From Nostoc edaphicum CCNP1411 (GTDB lineage Bacteria > Cyanobacteriota > Cyanobacteriia > Cyanobacteriales > Nostocaceae): a DNA stretch of 64,000 nt. Both the position numbers and the translations under genes were made by a program. The notes under the pieces were generated by a model. The model made no database searches. It saw nothing but the letters and a program-made list of their open reading frames with translations, and was not told the DNA's origin. Every line of letters begins with the position of its first letter. Positions within the stretch are counted from its first letter, which is position 1. The DNA lies in the NCBI RefSeq assembly GCF_014023275.1, contig NZ_CP054698.1, positions 4,650,001-4,714,000 of the forward strand, given 5' to 3'. Below, one piece after another: positions 44,824-54,008 of this stretch.

Positions 44824-45889
44824 AATTTTTATCAGTTGCCGCCAACTGTGAAATGTGGGCAAATATGTCTTTTGCAATTGTTTTTTCAATCCTGGTACAT
44901 CAGGATATACAACTGCAAAATTAATTAGTCCTAGAAGGTTGATTAAATATTGACGTGGTGTGCAAATAACGCTAGGTATTATTCCCCTAATATTCTGATA
45001 TTTTAGGGATTAATTTCATTCGGTCAGATTTTAATAAATCAAAATTCGACCTTAATGGTCTTCACTTGGAATAAAAATACTTAAAACCAGTAAACTACTT
45101 ACTGGCTAGCCGCTAAAACTTGACAGACTTTCCTGAAGCCCGGTGCAATAATGGTATTGGTTAAGACCATTGCCCCTGGTTGATGGTAATAGGCAAACAC
45201 TTTCGAGGCTTCGAGTAGCCCTTATATTGATGATTTTACTGAATTATACAATACGGGTTTATAGATTAACCTCCTAATATTTAGGTAGGTTAATTTTTGA
45301 TTGCCAACAAGAGGTTGAATCTTGTTCAATGACTTGGAAACTAAAAACAGTCAAGGTCAGGTATGAGTGGAAATCTAGTTCTTAGACTATCCTACAAACT
45401 AGCTAGTTTGTCATCAGCATGTAGTAATAAAATTGAACCTATCTGAAATAAAAGTTCAATCAAGAAGTGACAGTTACTTAATCTTTTCCTTAGCCCGCTG
45501 TTCTTTATTTAAGAACAATCCTACATCTAGTCAATAGTTTTTACAATAAACAAGAAAATATCATTGAATCTTGACAATATCTTTATCAAAAGATTACAAT
45601 CATCTTGTTGAAAAAACAAAGGTTTAGTTATTAGTTTTTCTTTTGAAATAATCATTGACAATTTAATTTTTCTTATCGTAATAATTTTTAGGACACATCA
45701 CTTATTGTTTGCTAAAAAAATAGTATTTTTATTAATTTATCCCACATTTACATCTGTCTATAGTAATAGAAGTACATACATTACTATCTACCAAATTTAC
45801 TATATTGATATCTATCTATAGTATGAAAATAATCTAGGTTGGCGTAAAAGATTGCCAATAGTTATTGAACTTACAGTCTAAAAATTTAA
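44824..45889. other. Gene-free upstream region of the export operon
   Basis: No gene supported. A GC-richer island at 45118-45235 in an AT-rich setting has internal pairing (GAAGCC near 45137 with GGCTTC near 45211; GCAAT...GGT with ACCATTGC), possibly a structured RNA or a repeat. The remainder is AT-rich. Confidence 0.45.
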
Positions 45890-46170
45890 CTATAGTAATC
45901 CGATTTGATTCCTGAATTGACTTGCGTAGGCGGGGAGTGGGGAATAGGGAACAACCCTATTTGAGTGGGACTGAATTTTTTCAAAAATAAAATAGGAGTC
46001 CTATATGGTTGAATATAATTTAAGACAAGTGCCCAGCTTACGTATAGTTCAAAAATCAAATAATAGTCCTATATTTAATTTTTGAACTATAAGTAGGGTG
46101 TGTTAGCAGAGCATCATGCATCCTACAAGACTACTGAGTTTTTTTGAAAAAAAATTTATGATTACTATAG
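45890..46170. repeat. MITE-like element with 11-bp inverted ends
   Basis: CTATAGTAATC (45890-45900) and exact complement (46160-46170) frame 281 bp without coding capacity. Inside is the palindrome ATAGTTCAAAAATCAAATA and a complement near 46075. No clear target duplication. Confidence 0.6.
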
Positions 46171-46439
46171 AATATCTATATGTGTAAACGCGTTTGCAAT
46201 GAATTAGCTCTAGCTTGAGTTAGTCATTCATTAGTATTTCTTTGCAGAAAGTATATTCCAATACTTCTTTCTCAGTATATTTTAGGTTTAATACCTTCCT
46301 TTTAAGGATTATTAGGGAGGAGAAAGTCTTAATTGAACCTTATTACGCGATCAAAAAAATATCCCTTTCAGCATTTCCTGGTAATCGCCATTGAGTCATA
46401 AGTGCTTGAGTAAGAACTCAAATCAAATAATTTCCTTCA

Positions 46440-46527
46440 TTATCGGGAAATGACTGAGGACAAATTGTAGTAACAAATAGAAACTAAATCAGGAACCAAA
46501 ACCTCTGGGAACTCCAGAGGTTTTTTC
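46440..46527 (+). ncRNA. Candidate small RNA with terminator
   Basis: A strong intrinsic terminator (46499-46530) ends a stretch with no ORF. A possible promoter lies at 46406-46433 (TTGAGT, 16 bp, TAATTT), giving an RNA of about 90 nt. The unpaired middle is A-rich (AGTAACAAATAGAAACTAAA). Class unknown. Confidence 0.5.
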
Positions 46528-46530
46528 TTT
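46499..46530 (+). terminator. Intrinsic terminator of candidate small RNA
   Basis: ACCTCTGG (46501-46508), loop GAACT, CCAGAGGT (46514-46521), then TTTTTCTTT. Nothing upstream within 1 kb encodes a protein on this strand. Confidence 0.85.
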
Positions 46531-46643
46531 ACTCTAGACAATGAGGGAGTGGGGAATGGGGAACGGGAATGTAAGAGGTTGTTTTAAAAGTATTTTGCTG
46601 TGACTTTAGGCACTTATAGATCCCCCCTAACCCCCCTTAAAAA

Positions 46644-48341
46644 GCTATCCATTATAAACATCTTTCTTAACAGAAAATTGGACAAAAGCCAGAGATTGTG
46701 TATTGTCTATACGAAGAGCCGGAAGCATCGCAAAGTCAGCAAATGGAACAATGGATCACACAGGAACTAGAAAGAACCGAATTAGGTGACACCAGAAGAA
46801 CCAAACGGTTAATCAAAATAGTCGAAAATTTAAGTGCGAAACCGGAAGCCAGTGTTTTGCAAGCAAGTGAAACATGGGCGCAAACGAAAGCCACCTATGA
46901 CTTCTGGGATTCACCGTACATCAAACCATCCATGATTAGACAAGGACATATCGATGCGACAGTAGAGCGAATTACCCAACATAGAGTAGTCTTGGCAATA
47001 CAAGATACCACAGAACTTAACTACACCAGCCACAAAGCTCTATCGGGAACAGGATATCTCGATAGTTCTTATGCCAAAGGGTTAAAAGTCCACTCAGTCT
47101 TCACTGTCTCCCCCACAGGGAATACCATTGGGCATCATCGAGCAAGATGTGTGGTCAAGAAACGAAGAAGAACTAGGAAAATCTGAACAAAGGAAACAAA
47201 AAACCGACAAAAGAAAAAGAAAGTCAAAGATGGCTTGATGCTTTGAAAAAAACTGACTCAATCATTCCCGAATCAGTACAAGTAGTGACGATTGCTGACC
47301 GAGAAGCCGATTTTTATGACTTATTTGCTGATGCTCGTCGTCCTGGGTCAGATTTTCTGATTCGAGCTACTCAAAATCGCTGTCTAGTTGGCAGTGAGCA
47401 GCATTTATGGTCAACTTTAGAGTCTGTTGAGTCGGTTGGCACAATGACAGTAGAGGTAAAACGCTCTGCGACTCAAACGCCAAGAACAGCCATCTTGAAG
47501 ATTCGTCATGCCACAATTACCATTGCACCACCGCAGAATCGCCCCCAAAACAGAACTTCTAGCACCTAGGTGACATTGCAGGCTATTTTAGTCACAGAAG
47601 TTGAGCCACCACCAGAGATCGAGCCGATTACCTGGTTACTGCTGACTACCTTAGAGATTACCTGTCTGGAAGATGTTCAGCTGTATGTGCGATGGTATAG
47701 TTATCGCTGGTTGATTGAACGTTATCACTATGTTTTAAAAAAGTGGCTGTGGCATTGAGAAGTTACAACTCGAAACTGCCCACAGAATCGAGATGGCTTT
47801 GGCTACCTACAGTATCGTTGCTTGGCGTTTGCTGTGGCTGACTTACTTAGCTCGTTTTCAGCCTGATGCTAGTTGTGAACTAGTTTTAGCCACTCATGAG
47901 TGGCAAGTCCTCTACACCACTATTCATCATCAACTTTATCCTCATACTACACCACCGACTCTGGCTCAAGTGGTCAATTGGATTGCTCGACTTGGTGGGT
48001 TTTTAGGTCGCAAAAGCGATGGCTCTCCAGGTGTAAAAGTTCTCTGGCGTGGATTAAGTCGATTACATGATCTGGTTGAGGGTTGGCTGCTTTGCCAGTC
48101 TTTCAATAATTAATTATTGCTCCATCCTATCGTCGGTTTCTGCGGTGTTTTCCTTCTTCCACTACCGATAATTAGTTTTTTACACCAAAGTTGCCATGCG
48201 AAAATTTCACTTTTTCAAACTCTGTTGATTCTCGTGCCCATTTTCTCCTGTCACTTGTGATTTTTTGGCTTCCATCCTTCCCTACATAACTACTCTTTTT
48301 TGTCAATGTTCTTATTAAGAAAGATGTTTATAATGGATAGC
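46644..48341 (+). mobile_element. Decayed IS4-family insertion sequence
   Basis: 1698 bp bounded by 27-bp perfect inverted repeats (46644-46670, starting GCTATCCATTATAAACATC, and 48315-48341). Flanks TTAAAAA (46637-46643) and TTGAAAA (48342-48348) could be a 7-bp duplication with one change. It carries one broken transposase gene. Confidence 0.88.
46698..48113 (+). pseudogene. IS4-family (Tn5-like) transposase, multiply frameshifted
   Basis: Pieces of one protein of about 460 residues lie in changing frames. The DDE residues are visible: Asp in VLAIQDTTELNY, Asp in TIADREADFYD and Glu in the YREK signature YSYRWLIERYHYVLK. The N-terminus (ELGDTRRTKRLIKI) matches Tn5-type transposases. Frame changes occur near 47125-47131, in the A-run near 47196-47203, near the C-run at 47542-47546, near 47565 and in the A-run near 47737-47742. 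Several lie in homopolymers. The gene is dead unless these are sequencing errors; neighbouring genes show none. Confidence 0.88.
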
Positions 48342-48585
48342 TTGAAAAGGGGGGAACCGGAATCAAAGTCCCCCTTTTTAAGGGGGATTTAGGGGGATCT
48401 AGAATGTTTTGATACTAAAAAGAGGACTTTTCAAACATCCTCTAAGAGCGATCGCCCCCGTGTACACTTCTATGAGGCGATGTTTGACGAGCGCATCCAA
48501 GCATAGCGATGAAGTAGCAAAAATTGTCGTCCCGTCAGGTCAACTAGAGTAAGCTAAATTTAGGTTTGAGCTACTGGGAGTGGAG

Positions 48586-49224
48586 ATGATGTTGTTGGAA
48601 TTCAAGCGCATCTATATTCCACCAGGACAAAGAGTGCTACTGCGAGATGTAACCTGGCAGGAATTGGAAGCAATTCTAGAGGATTTAGGGGAACATCGGG
48701 CTGCACGAATTGCTTATGACAGGGGAATACTAGAGATTATGGCACCACTGCCAGAACATGAATTTGACAAAGAAATTATTAGCGATTTAGTCAAAGCGCT
48801 TCTGGAAGAATTAGATATCGAGTTTAGATGCCTTGGTTCTACCACTTTCAAAAACCAAGCGATGGCTCAAGGTATAGAACCCGATCAGTGTTTCTATATA
48901 AAAAATGAATCTAAGATTCGCGGCAAAAAGCGGCTAGATTTAGCAGTAGATCCTCCTCCAGATTTAGCTCTAGAAATTGATATTACTTCTCGTACTCATC
49001 CTAATATTTATGAAGCGCTAAAAGTGCCTGAACTTTGGCGTTTTGAGCGAGGAAAGCTCCAAATTAACGTTCTACAAAATGGGCATTATGTAGAATCTCA
49101 GCAAAGCTTAAATTTTCCTCTATTCCCAATAATTGCAGCCATTCCCCAATATCTAGAGCAAAGTACAACAGCAGGCAGAAATGCAACGCTCAAAGCTTTT
49201 CGTCTTTGGGTACCACAGCAATGA
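48586..49224 (+). CDS. Uma2-family (DUF820) nuclease-like protein
   Basis: 212 residues from ATG 48586, with GGGAG five bases upstream. A restriction-endonuclease-like fold with the usual family signs: EHRAARIAYDRGILEIMAPLPEHE, then EPDQCFYI, the DLALEIDITSR core (Asp/Glu) and LRVP-like VPELWRFERGKLQI. Cyanobacteria carry dozens of copies; the function is not established. No partner gene is seen. Confidence 0.82.
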   Translation: MMLLEFKRIYIPPGQRVLLRDVTWQELEAILEDLGEHRAARIAYDRGILEIMAPLPEHEFDKEIISDLVKALLEELDIEFRCLGSTTFKNQAMAQGIEPDQCFYIKNESKIRGKKRLDLAVDPPPDLALEIDITSRTHPNIYEALKVPELWRFERGKLQINVLQNGHYVESQQSLNFPLFPIIAAIPQYLEQSTTAGRNATLKAFRLWVPQQ

Positions 49225-49324
49225 GTTATGCTTTCATCGCCATTTAGAATATAGGACTATTGCCAACCTTAGCATTAGCGGATAAATTGTACTTCTTCGG
49301 AGTCTTTATTCCCGCAGTTTATCT

Positions 49325-50527
49325 ATGTTTGCTAAACCCAAAATAATTTTATCATGGCTTATCTTATTTCTAAGTTTTACAAGTCTATTTCTTAGCTCTT
49401 GGATTATTCTTGCTGCCCCAAATATGTTTTTACTCAGGCTAGCAGTGGGAGCGCCAGAAGTCAGTCCTTGGTTATTATTATTAAATTTGCTCTTTTTATT
49501 GCTTTCTTTATTCTACATCCGTCGCCGTAAAATACAGCGTTTAGTTTGCATTTTCAGTTTAATCGGATTGGTAATTTGTGGATCGGTGCTAGTGAATATT
49601 CCACTAACTCAAATGCAGATGGCTAAAGCGATGAAACAAGGATTGGGAGCAAATTATCTAGAGCAAATTCCAGTCCAAGTAAGGGCTAAGATGCAAATCC
49701 ATCCCTTTGACTTAGTTAATTTCTTCCGGGGTATTCCATTAGGTAAAACACGTCATCAAAAAGATATTCTCTTTGCTTCACCTGCGGGAGTGCCTTTAAA
49801 AATGGAAGTTTACCAACCCTCAGAGGTAGGGAAATATCCAGCAGTAGTAGTAATTTATGGTGGAGCTTGGCAATATGGCAATACTGGCGCTAATTCTGAG
49901 TTTAATCAATATATTGCTAATCATGGATATACAGTATTTGCGATCGCTTATCGACACGCACCTCAATATCGATTTCCATCTCAGTTAGATGATGTGCGTA
50001 CAGCCTTGAATTTTATTCGCCAACATGCAGCTGAATATGAAGCTGATCCTGAACGGATGGTACTTTTAGGGCGTTCTGCGGGGGCACATCTAGCAATGCT
50101 AGCGGCTTATCAACCGGATGCACCACCTATTCGTGCTGTGGTGAACTATTACGGGCCTGTTAACTTACCGGGAGGATACAAGACACCGCCAAATCCCGAT
50201 CCTATTAACACCCGCGCTGTTTTAAAAGCATTTATCGGTGGTTCTTTAAAAGAATTACCTAATCAGTATCAAATTGCTTCACCGATAAATTACCTGACGC
50301 ATCCTTTACCGCCAACTTTATTAATTTACGGTAGTCGCGACCATTTGGTAGAAGCACGATTTGGCAAAAAGATGTATGAACGTTTACATGATTCTGGTAA
50401 TACTGCGGTTTTTCTAGAAATTCCTTGGGCAGAACACGCTTTTGATGCCGTTTTCAACGGTGTGAGCAATCAATTAGCGTTGTATCATACCGAAAGGTTT
50501 TTGGCTTGGGCGTTGTTCAAACAATAA
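49325..50527 (+). CDS. Alpha/beta hydrolase (esterase/lipase), membrane-anchored
   Basis: 400 residues. Three N-terminal membrane helices (residues 5-35, 38-60, 73-95) lead into an esterase domain of the hormone-sensitive-lipase type: oxyanion YGGAWQYG, nucleophile Ser in GRSAGAHLA, Asp in YGSRDHLVEA and His in AEHAFDAVF, giving a full triad. The N-terminal helices place the catalytic part at a membrane face. Substrate unknown. Confidence 0.82.
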   Translation: MFAKPKIILSWLILFLSFTSLFLSSWIILAAPNMFLLRLAVGAPEVSPWLLLLNLLFLLLSLFYIRRRKIQRLVCIFSLIGLVICGSVLVNIPLTQMQMAKAMKQGLGANYLEQIPVQVRAKMQIHPFDLVNFFRGIPLGKTRHQKDILFASPAGVPLKMEVYQPSEVGKYPAVVVIYGGAWQYGNTGANSEFNQYIANHGYTVFAIAYRHAPQYRFPSQLDDVRTALNFIRQHAAEYEADPERMVLLGRSAGAHLAMLAAYQPDAPPIRAVVNYYGPVNLPGGYKTPPNPDPINTRAVLKAFIGGSLKELPNQYQIASPINYLTHPLPPTLLIYGSRDHLVEARFGKKMYERLHDSGNTAVFLEIPWAEHAFDAVFNGVSNQLALYHTERFLAWALFKQ

Positions 50528-50539
50528 TTTCATTGAGGT

Positions 50540-50612
50540 TAGAGAGACGCGATAAATCGCCGTCTCTACAAGGATTTTATCCATCAATTATTTATTGAGA
50601 GACTACTATTTT
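50540..50612. repeat. Truncated copy of the GAGACG/CTAGTAGTCT element
   Basis: Reverse orientation relative to 30130-30229: GAGAGACGCGATAAATCGCC then the same ATAAAT/ATTATTTATTGA arm ending AGAGACTACTA. It overlaps the 3' end of the 50606 gene. Confidence 0.75.
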
Positions 50613-51211
50613 TGAGGCCAGCGCCAGTTATAACGATTCCATTCGTAGATGCCTTGAATTTCATACTCAGCGCCGTTGAAGAAGCGGACGACGCAATTAG
50701 TAGAGGAGTCATCGCTAATTTCTTCGACCTGAATCACCATACAGGGAAACCATTCGCGCTGACAAGGGCCATCTTCTTGCACCCATTCCCATAGTGCATT
50801 GGAAACTTCAATGCGATCGCCTACTCTTAACTTTAATGCATCCTCAAAATAATAATACTTATCAAAATGGCATGACTCAACACGATTGAGCCACTGTAAA
50901 CCATAGCGTTGGCGAATGAATTGTACCGTTCCAGAGTCATTTTCGAGCAACCAGTCGTTGAGTAATTGCACTTTCCAAGTGCGGTTGCGTTGTTCTTCAT
51001 CCTTAACAAACTGTAAAAATGCTTCTAACTCCTCTGGGGTAAGTTCGTCTAAGGGATTAGCAATATTTGATGTCCCAGAGGGAGAATTTCCCTGAATTTG
51101 CTCGACCACTTGCAGTAATATCTGTTTCTGCGCGTCAGTGAGAGGACAGCTTGCGACATCACAACGATTAAAGGCTGCGAACATAGCTGCTTCAATCTCA
51201 TCTGGAGTCAT
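50606..51211 (-). CDS. Conserved hypothetical protein, SH3-like C-terminus
   Basis: 201 residues. The N-terminal half is helical (TPDEIEAAMFAAFNRCD; LTPEELEAFLQFVKDEEQRN). The C-terminal half (LKLRVGDRIEVSNALWEWVQEDGPCQREWFPCMVIQVEE...CVVRFFNGAEYEIQGIYEWN) looks like a small beta-barrel of SH3 or Tudor kind. I do not recognise a function. The stop lies inside a dispersed repeat. Confidence 0.6.
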   Translation of the reverse strand: MTPDEIEAAMFAAFNRCDVASCPLTDAQKQILLQVVEQIQGNSPSGTSNIANPLDELTPEELEAFLQFVKDEEQRNRTWKVQLLNDWLLENDSGTVQFIRQRYGLQWLNRVESCHFDKYYYFEDALKLRVGDRIEVSNALWEWVQEDGPCQREWFPCMVIQVEEISDDSSTNCVVRFFNGAEYEIQGIYEWNRYNWRWPQK

Positions 51212-51289
51212 AATTTAATAGCAATTGAGGGTTTATTTCCCTAATTATTACAAAAGTTAAATTCAAGTCTCCAATAGACTTCTTGCAGA

Positions 51290-51365
51290 AGTGGGGAAAA
51301 GGGAAAGGGGGAAAGGGAAAGTTCCATCTTTTTCCCCTTTCCCTACCTCTTGCAAAAGGAACTTT
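51290..51365. repeat. Imperfect inverted repeat with purine tract
   Basis: CTTCTTGCAGAAG-type arm, GGGAAAGGGGGAAAGGGAAAG, then TTTTTCCCCTTTCCC and TTGCAAAAGGAACTTTTACAAG. Lies between divergent genes. Confidence 0.65.
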
Positions 51366-51456
51366 TACAAGAGGTCTAATTACCCTGTAGTTAAATTCAA
51401 GGTAAGCTGAGGTTGTAAGTTACATATTGTTTGTAAATTAAGTCACGGGGTCTTTT

Positions 51457-51888
51457 ATGCGGTTGCGTTCACTCACGGTCGTTTTTATTTCCTGTATCAT
51501 CACCTTTCTATCGTGGGTGATTATTCCTCCAGCTGTAGCCCTGACACAGATTAAACTATTTGACGTATCTTATAAAGATTGTCCACCAGAATTAGCAGAA
51601 GGGGCTGTTATCAGTAGTGGTAGCGCAGCAGCCAATTGTTTTATTGTCATTGGCAAAGCAGAAAATGGCACTAATAAAACAGTCTACGACGCAGATATTT
51701 TTGGACGCATCTATGATGCTAATAATGACTCGGTGATGCAAAACCGGACTCGCTTAGGTTCTATTACCGAGGTGCCACCAGGCATTAGCGATTTTGAATT
51801 AAGAATTTCTGTACCTGCTAATCAGCCGACTCCCTTGAAGCTAAAGCAGTTCAAGGCTGCTGGGTTTAGCGGTCAAGTGCGTAGATAA
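51457..51888 (+). CDS. Small secreted protein, cyanobacterial
   Basis: 143 residues. Signal peptide (SLTVVFISCIITFLSWVIIPPAVA), then a beta-rich domain with two cysteines (KDCPPELAEG; AANCFIVIG) that may pair. The pattern VYDADIFGRIYDANND and VPPGISDFELRISVPA suggests an immunoglobulin-like fold. I know no function. Confidence 0.6.
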   Translation: MRLRSLTVVFISCIITFLSWVIIPPAVALTQIKLFDVSYKDCPPELAEGAVISSGSAAANCFIVIGKAENGTNKTVYDADIFGRIYDANNDSVMQNRTRLGSITEVPPGISDFELRISVPANQPTPLKLKQFKAAGFSGQVRR

Positions 51889-51894
51889 TATAAT

Positions 51895-52120
51895 ACTCAA
51901 TACTTGTCGGGTTTTGGGGAAAGGGGAAAGAAAAAACCTTTAACCCAAACCCAGTAACCTTTTCCCCAAAAACAAATTCCAATTTAAAATCCAAAACCTG
52001 AGCAGTATTTATATAATACTCAGGAGTCAGAATTAATACTGAATTCTGACTCCTGAGTTCTGAATTCTGAATTCTTCTCATAAAAATTGTAGAGACGCCA
52101 ATTGTGAAAGCGTCTCTACA
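51895..52120. repeat. Repeats between convergent genes
   Basis: A degenerate end of MITE family A (CAATACTTGTCGGGTTTTGG at 51899), the GAATTC/CTGAATT heptamer-like array (52018-52078), and TGTAGAGACGC...GCGTCTCTACA (52088-52120) of the GAGACG family. Confidence 0.7.
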
Positions 52121-52142
52121 AAAGTTTTGATTGGGGTACTAA

Positions 52143-52421
52143 TCAAAATCCCTGGACGAATGGTAGACGAGTTAGGGTTCTCAGAAACTCTCCAGCTAAG
52201 TTGAGTGCTAAGAAAGCTAAAATCGGAGAAAAATCCATACCACCCAATGGGGGAATAATTGAGCGGAATAGATTCAGATAAGGGTCGGTTATCTGGGCTA
52301 AAGCGGCAAATGGCTGGTTATACCAGTTGATTGTCGGGAACCAGGTCAACAAAACCCGAATAATTAGCAAATAGCTATAAAAGGTGACAAAGGTTACTAG
52401 TGTCGTAATCAGTAAACTCAT
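52143..52421 (-). CDS. YggT-family membrane protein
   Basis: 92 residues with two membrane helices around the family sequence LTWFPTINWYNQPFAALAQITDPYLNLFRSIIPPLGGMDFSPILAFLALN. YggT proteins in cyanobacteria and chloroplasts are linked to thylakoid or nucleoid organisation and cytochrome assembly. It lies 128 bp after the next small gene on the same strand. Confidence 0.85.
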   Translation of the reverse strand: MSLLITTLVTFVTFYSYLLIIRVLLTWFPTINWYNQPFAALAQITDPYLNLFRSIIPPLGGMDFSPILAFLALNLAGEFLRTLTRLPFVQGF

Positions 52422-52548
52422 GGATAGCTGTGTTTCCTACTAAGTGTCAAACGCGGTCTTATCTTTTAATTTTAATTTAGTCCATGTCATGCTGTTTGCG
52501 GATTTCACGTTTACCACACTTGACACTTTCACCACGCCTGAACAAACT

Positions 52549-52902
52549 TCAGGAGTCTTTAGTGAGGGAACGGTCACTGGTTGCTTGGGATGAACCGCCA
52601 TTAACATTTCCTAGTTGCTTCCGCACTTCATCAATTGTGGCATTTAGCTGGGCAATTTTATCTTCTAGCGATCGCCTGGCCGTTTCTATGCCGATGCTCT
52701 CACTTTCTGAGGCTTTCATCTGACGCCGCTTTGCTGCTATTCTCTTAGCTTCGGCTTGGCTATCTGTCAGTTCTATTTCCTCCTCACCTAGCAATTCTGG
52801 CTCGCGTCGAGAAGCAATCAATGCTCCGATAACACCGCCAAATACGCCACCGACAAATGCCCCTGCTATAAAACCACTACCAAAACCATCTCGCTGACTC
52901 AT
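52549..52902 (-). CDS. Glycine-zipper membrane protein with coiled coil
   Basis: 117 residues from ATG 52902 (AAGG upstream); an earlier start at 52971 overlaps untranslated-looking sequence. One membrane segment with a glycine zipper (GFIAGAFVGGVFGGVIGALIAS) and a C-terminal coiled coil (ARRSLEDKIAQLNATIDEVRKQLG). Similar small YtxH-like proteins occur in cyanobacteria; role unknown. Confidence 0.65.
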   Translation of the reverse strand: MSQRDGFGSGFIAGAFVGGVFGGVIGALIASRREPELLGEEEIELTDSQAEAKRIAAKRRQMKASESESIGIETARRSLEDKIAQLNATIDEVRKQLGNVNGGSSQATSDRSLTKDS

Positions 52903-52977
52903 ATCTTTACCGCCTTCAACAAACCTTGCAACTTTTACAGTAGTTATGCTATTTTCCTGCCCTAGCTGCATACTAGC

Positions 52978-53628
52978 TTAAGTCCCAAAGATGCGATCGC
53001 CTGCATCTCCCAATCCCGGTACAATATACCCCTGGTTATTCAGTTTTTCGTCAATAGTAGCGGTGTAAATTATTAAACCTGGATAAGCTTCACTCAATTT
53101 TTGCAAAGCTGGTGGAGCCGCTACTACACACACAATCCGCATCAGGGTTGGATCAGCACCCCGTTGTGTTAATTCTGCCATTGCTGCCATGATCGACCCT
53201 CCTGTTGCCAACATTGGATCGGTAATTAACACTCGTGTTTGGGGGTCAAATTTTTCTGGTAACTTGTTCAGATAACAATGAGGTTGCAGTGTCTCTTCGT
53301 CTCGCGCCAAGCCAAGATGGTAAATCGATGCTAAAGGTAATAAAGTCTGCGCTCCCTCAAGTAATCCTAGTCCAGCCCGCAGAATCGGCACTACTGCCAT
53401 AGGCACCTGCGGATCAATCACCGTTGCCGGACATGTATCTAAGGGACTCTGCACTGCTATTTCTTGAGTCGGTAACCAATCTCGCGCAGCTTCATAAGTC
53501 AGCCATCTTCCCAACTCAGTCATGGCACTGCGAAATAATACTGAAGGTGTGCCTGCATCACGGGCAACTGCTAGCCAGTGTTTGATCAGGGGATGGGGTG
53601 GAACATAAACGCGCAATTGTAGCGTCAT
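52978..53628 (-). CDS. upp: Uracil phosphoribosyltransferase
   Basis: 216 residues from ATG 53628 (MTLQLRVYVPPHPLIKHWL); an earlier frame from 53691 has no family support. It makes UMP from uracil and PRPP. The PRPP loop is LITDPMLATGGSIMAAM, and IYTATIDEKLN with PGLGDAGDRIFGT is the uracil-binding C-terminus. It lies 76 bp before the glycine-zipper gene on the same strand. Confidence 0.92.
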   Translation of the reverse strand: MTLQLRVYVPPHPLIKHWLAVARDAGTPSVLFRSAMTELGRWLTYEAARDWLPTQEIAVQSPLDTCPATVIDPQVPMAVVPILRAGLGLLEGAQTLLPLASIYHLGLARDEETLQPHCYLNKLPEKFDPQTRVLITDPMLATGGSIMAAMAELTQRGADPTLMRIVCVVAAPPALQKLSEAYPGLIIYTATIDEKLNNQGYIVPGLGDAGDRIFGT

Positions 53629-53750
53629 AGCCAGAAACAAGCGCCTTTTTATTGTATAAGAACTGAAACACCATAATACTCTTTCCTGCATTAGGCTGAC
53701 AGCTAAAAATTAACACTCTCAATTTTATTGATAAACTTTTTCATTAGCAG

Positions 53751-53780
53751 TTGACATAAATTCTCAATCAAGGCTATATT
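53751..53780 (+). promoter_or_regulatory. Near-consensus sigma70 promoter
   Basis: TTGACA (53751-53756), 18-bp spacer, TATATT (53775-53780). Points away from upp toward a short transcript with terminator. Confidence 0.7.
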
Positions 53781-53786
53781 GTTATA

Positions 53787-53859
53787 CAGTGTTCTCCTCT
53801 CTTTTAAGGATCGGCAGACGGGATTAGCCAGCAGCAGCAGGCTCGTCCCTCTTTTTTTT
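53787..53859 (+). ncRNA. Candidate small RNA, about 73 nt
   Basis: Starts about seven bases after the promoter TATATT and ends at an intrinsic terminator. There is no ORF with a ribosome site. The 5' part is single-stranded and pyrimidine-rich (GTTCTCCTCTC), the 3' part a stem (GGGATTAGCC/GGCTCGTCCC) with loop AGCAGCAGCA. Class unrecognised. Confidence 0.65.
53820..53859 (+). terminator. Intrinsic terminator of the candidate small RNA
   Basis: Ten-base arms GGGATTAGCC (53820-53829) and GGCTCGTCCC (53840-53849) with one mismatch and one wobble, then TCTTTTTTTTG. Confidence 0.8.
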
Positions 53860-53861
53860 GA

Positions 53862-54008
53862 TTAGTCATTGGTCATTGGTAAATATTGATTGACTCTAGA
53901 CAAATAACAAAGGACAAATAACATAGACGCTTCTGCGGCTACTCTTCGAGAACGCCAAGGGCGAACCCGCAGGGTAGGACAAATGACAAAGGACAAATGA
54001 CAAATGAC
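53862..54008. repeat. TGACAAA heptamer array running into the crtH start
   Basis: TCATTGG and GACAAAT-type heptamers (53864-54008), interrupted at 53923-53977 by a palindromic repeat (GACGCTTCTGCGGC...). The crtH ATG itself (54004) falls in the last unit. Confidence 0.8.

Larger units (their letters stand above)
46572..48447. mobile_element. MITE interrupted by an IS4-family element
   Basis: Left MITE end TAAGAGGTTGTTTTAAAAGT (46572-46591) and right end resembling its complement (48428-48447). Subtracting the inner 1698-bp IS leaves about 178 bp, matching the intact 181-bp copy at 26366-26546. The MITE hairpin CCCCCCTTAAAAA is broken at 46643/48342. Confidence 0.82.

Noticed and set aside
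47100..47760. Programmed frameshifting in the IS4 transposase
   Set aside because: Too many frame changes in different places, including an in-frame TAG, for a programmed event.
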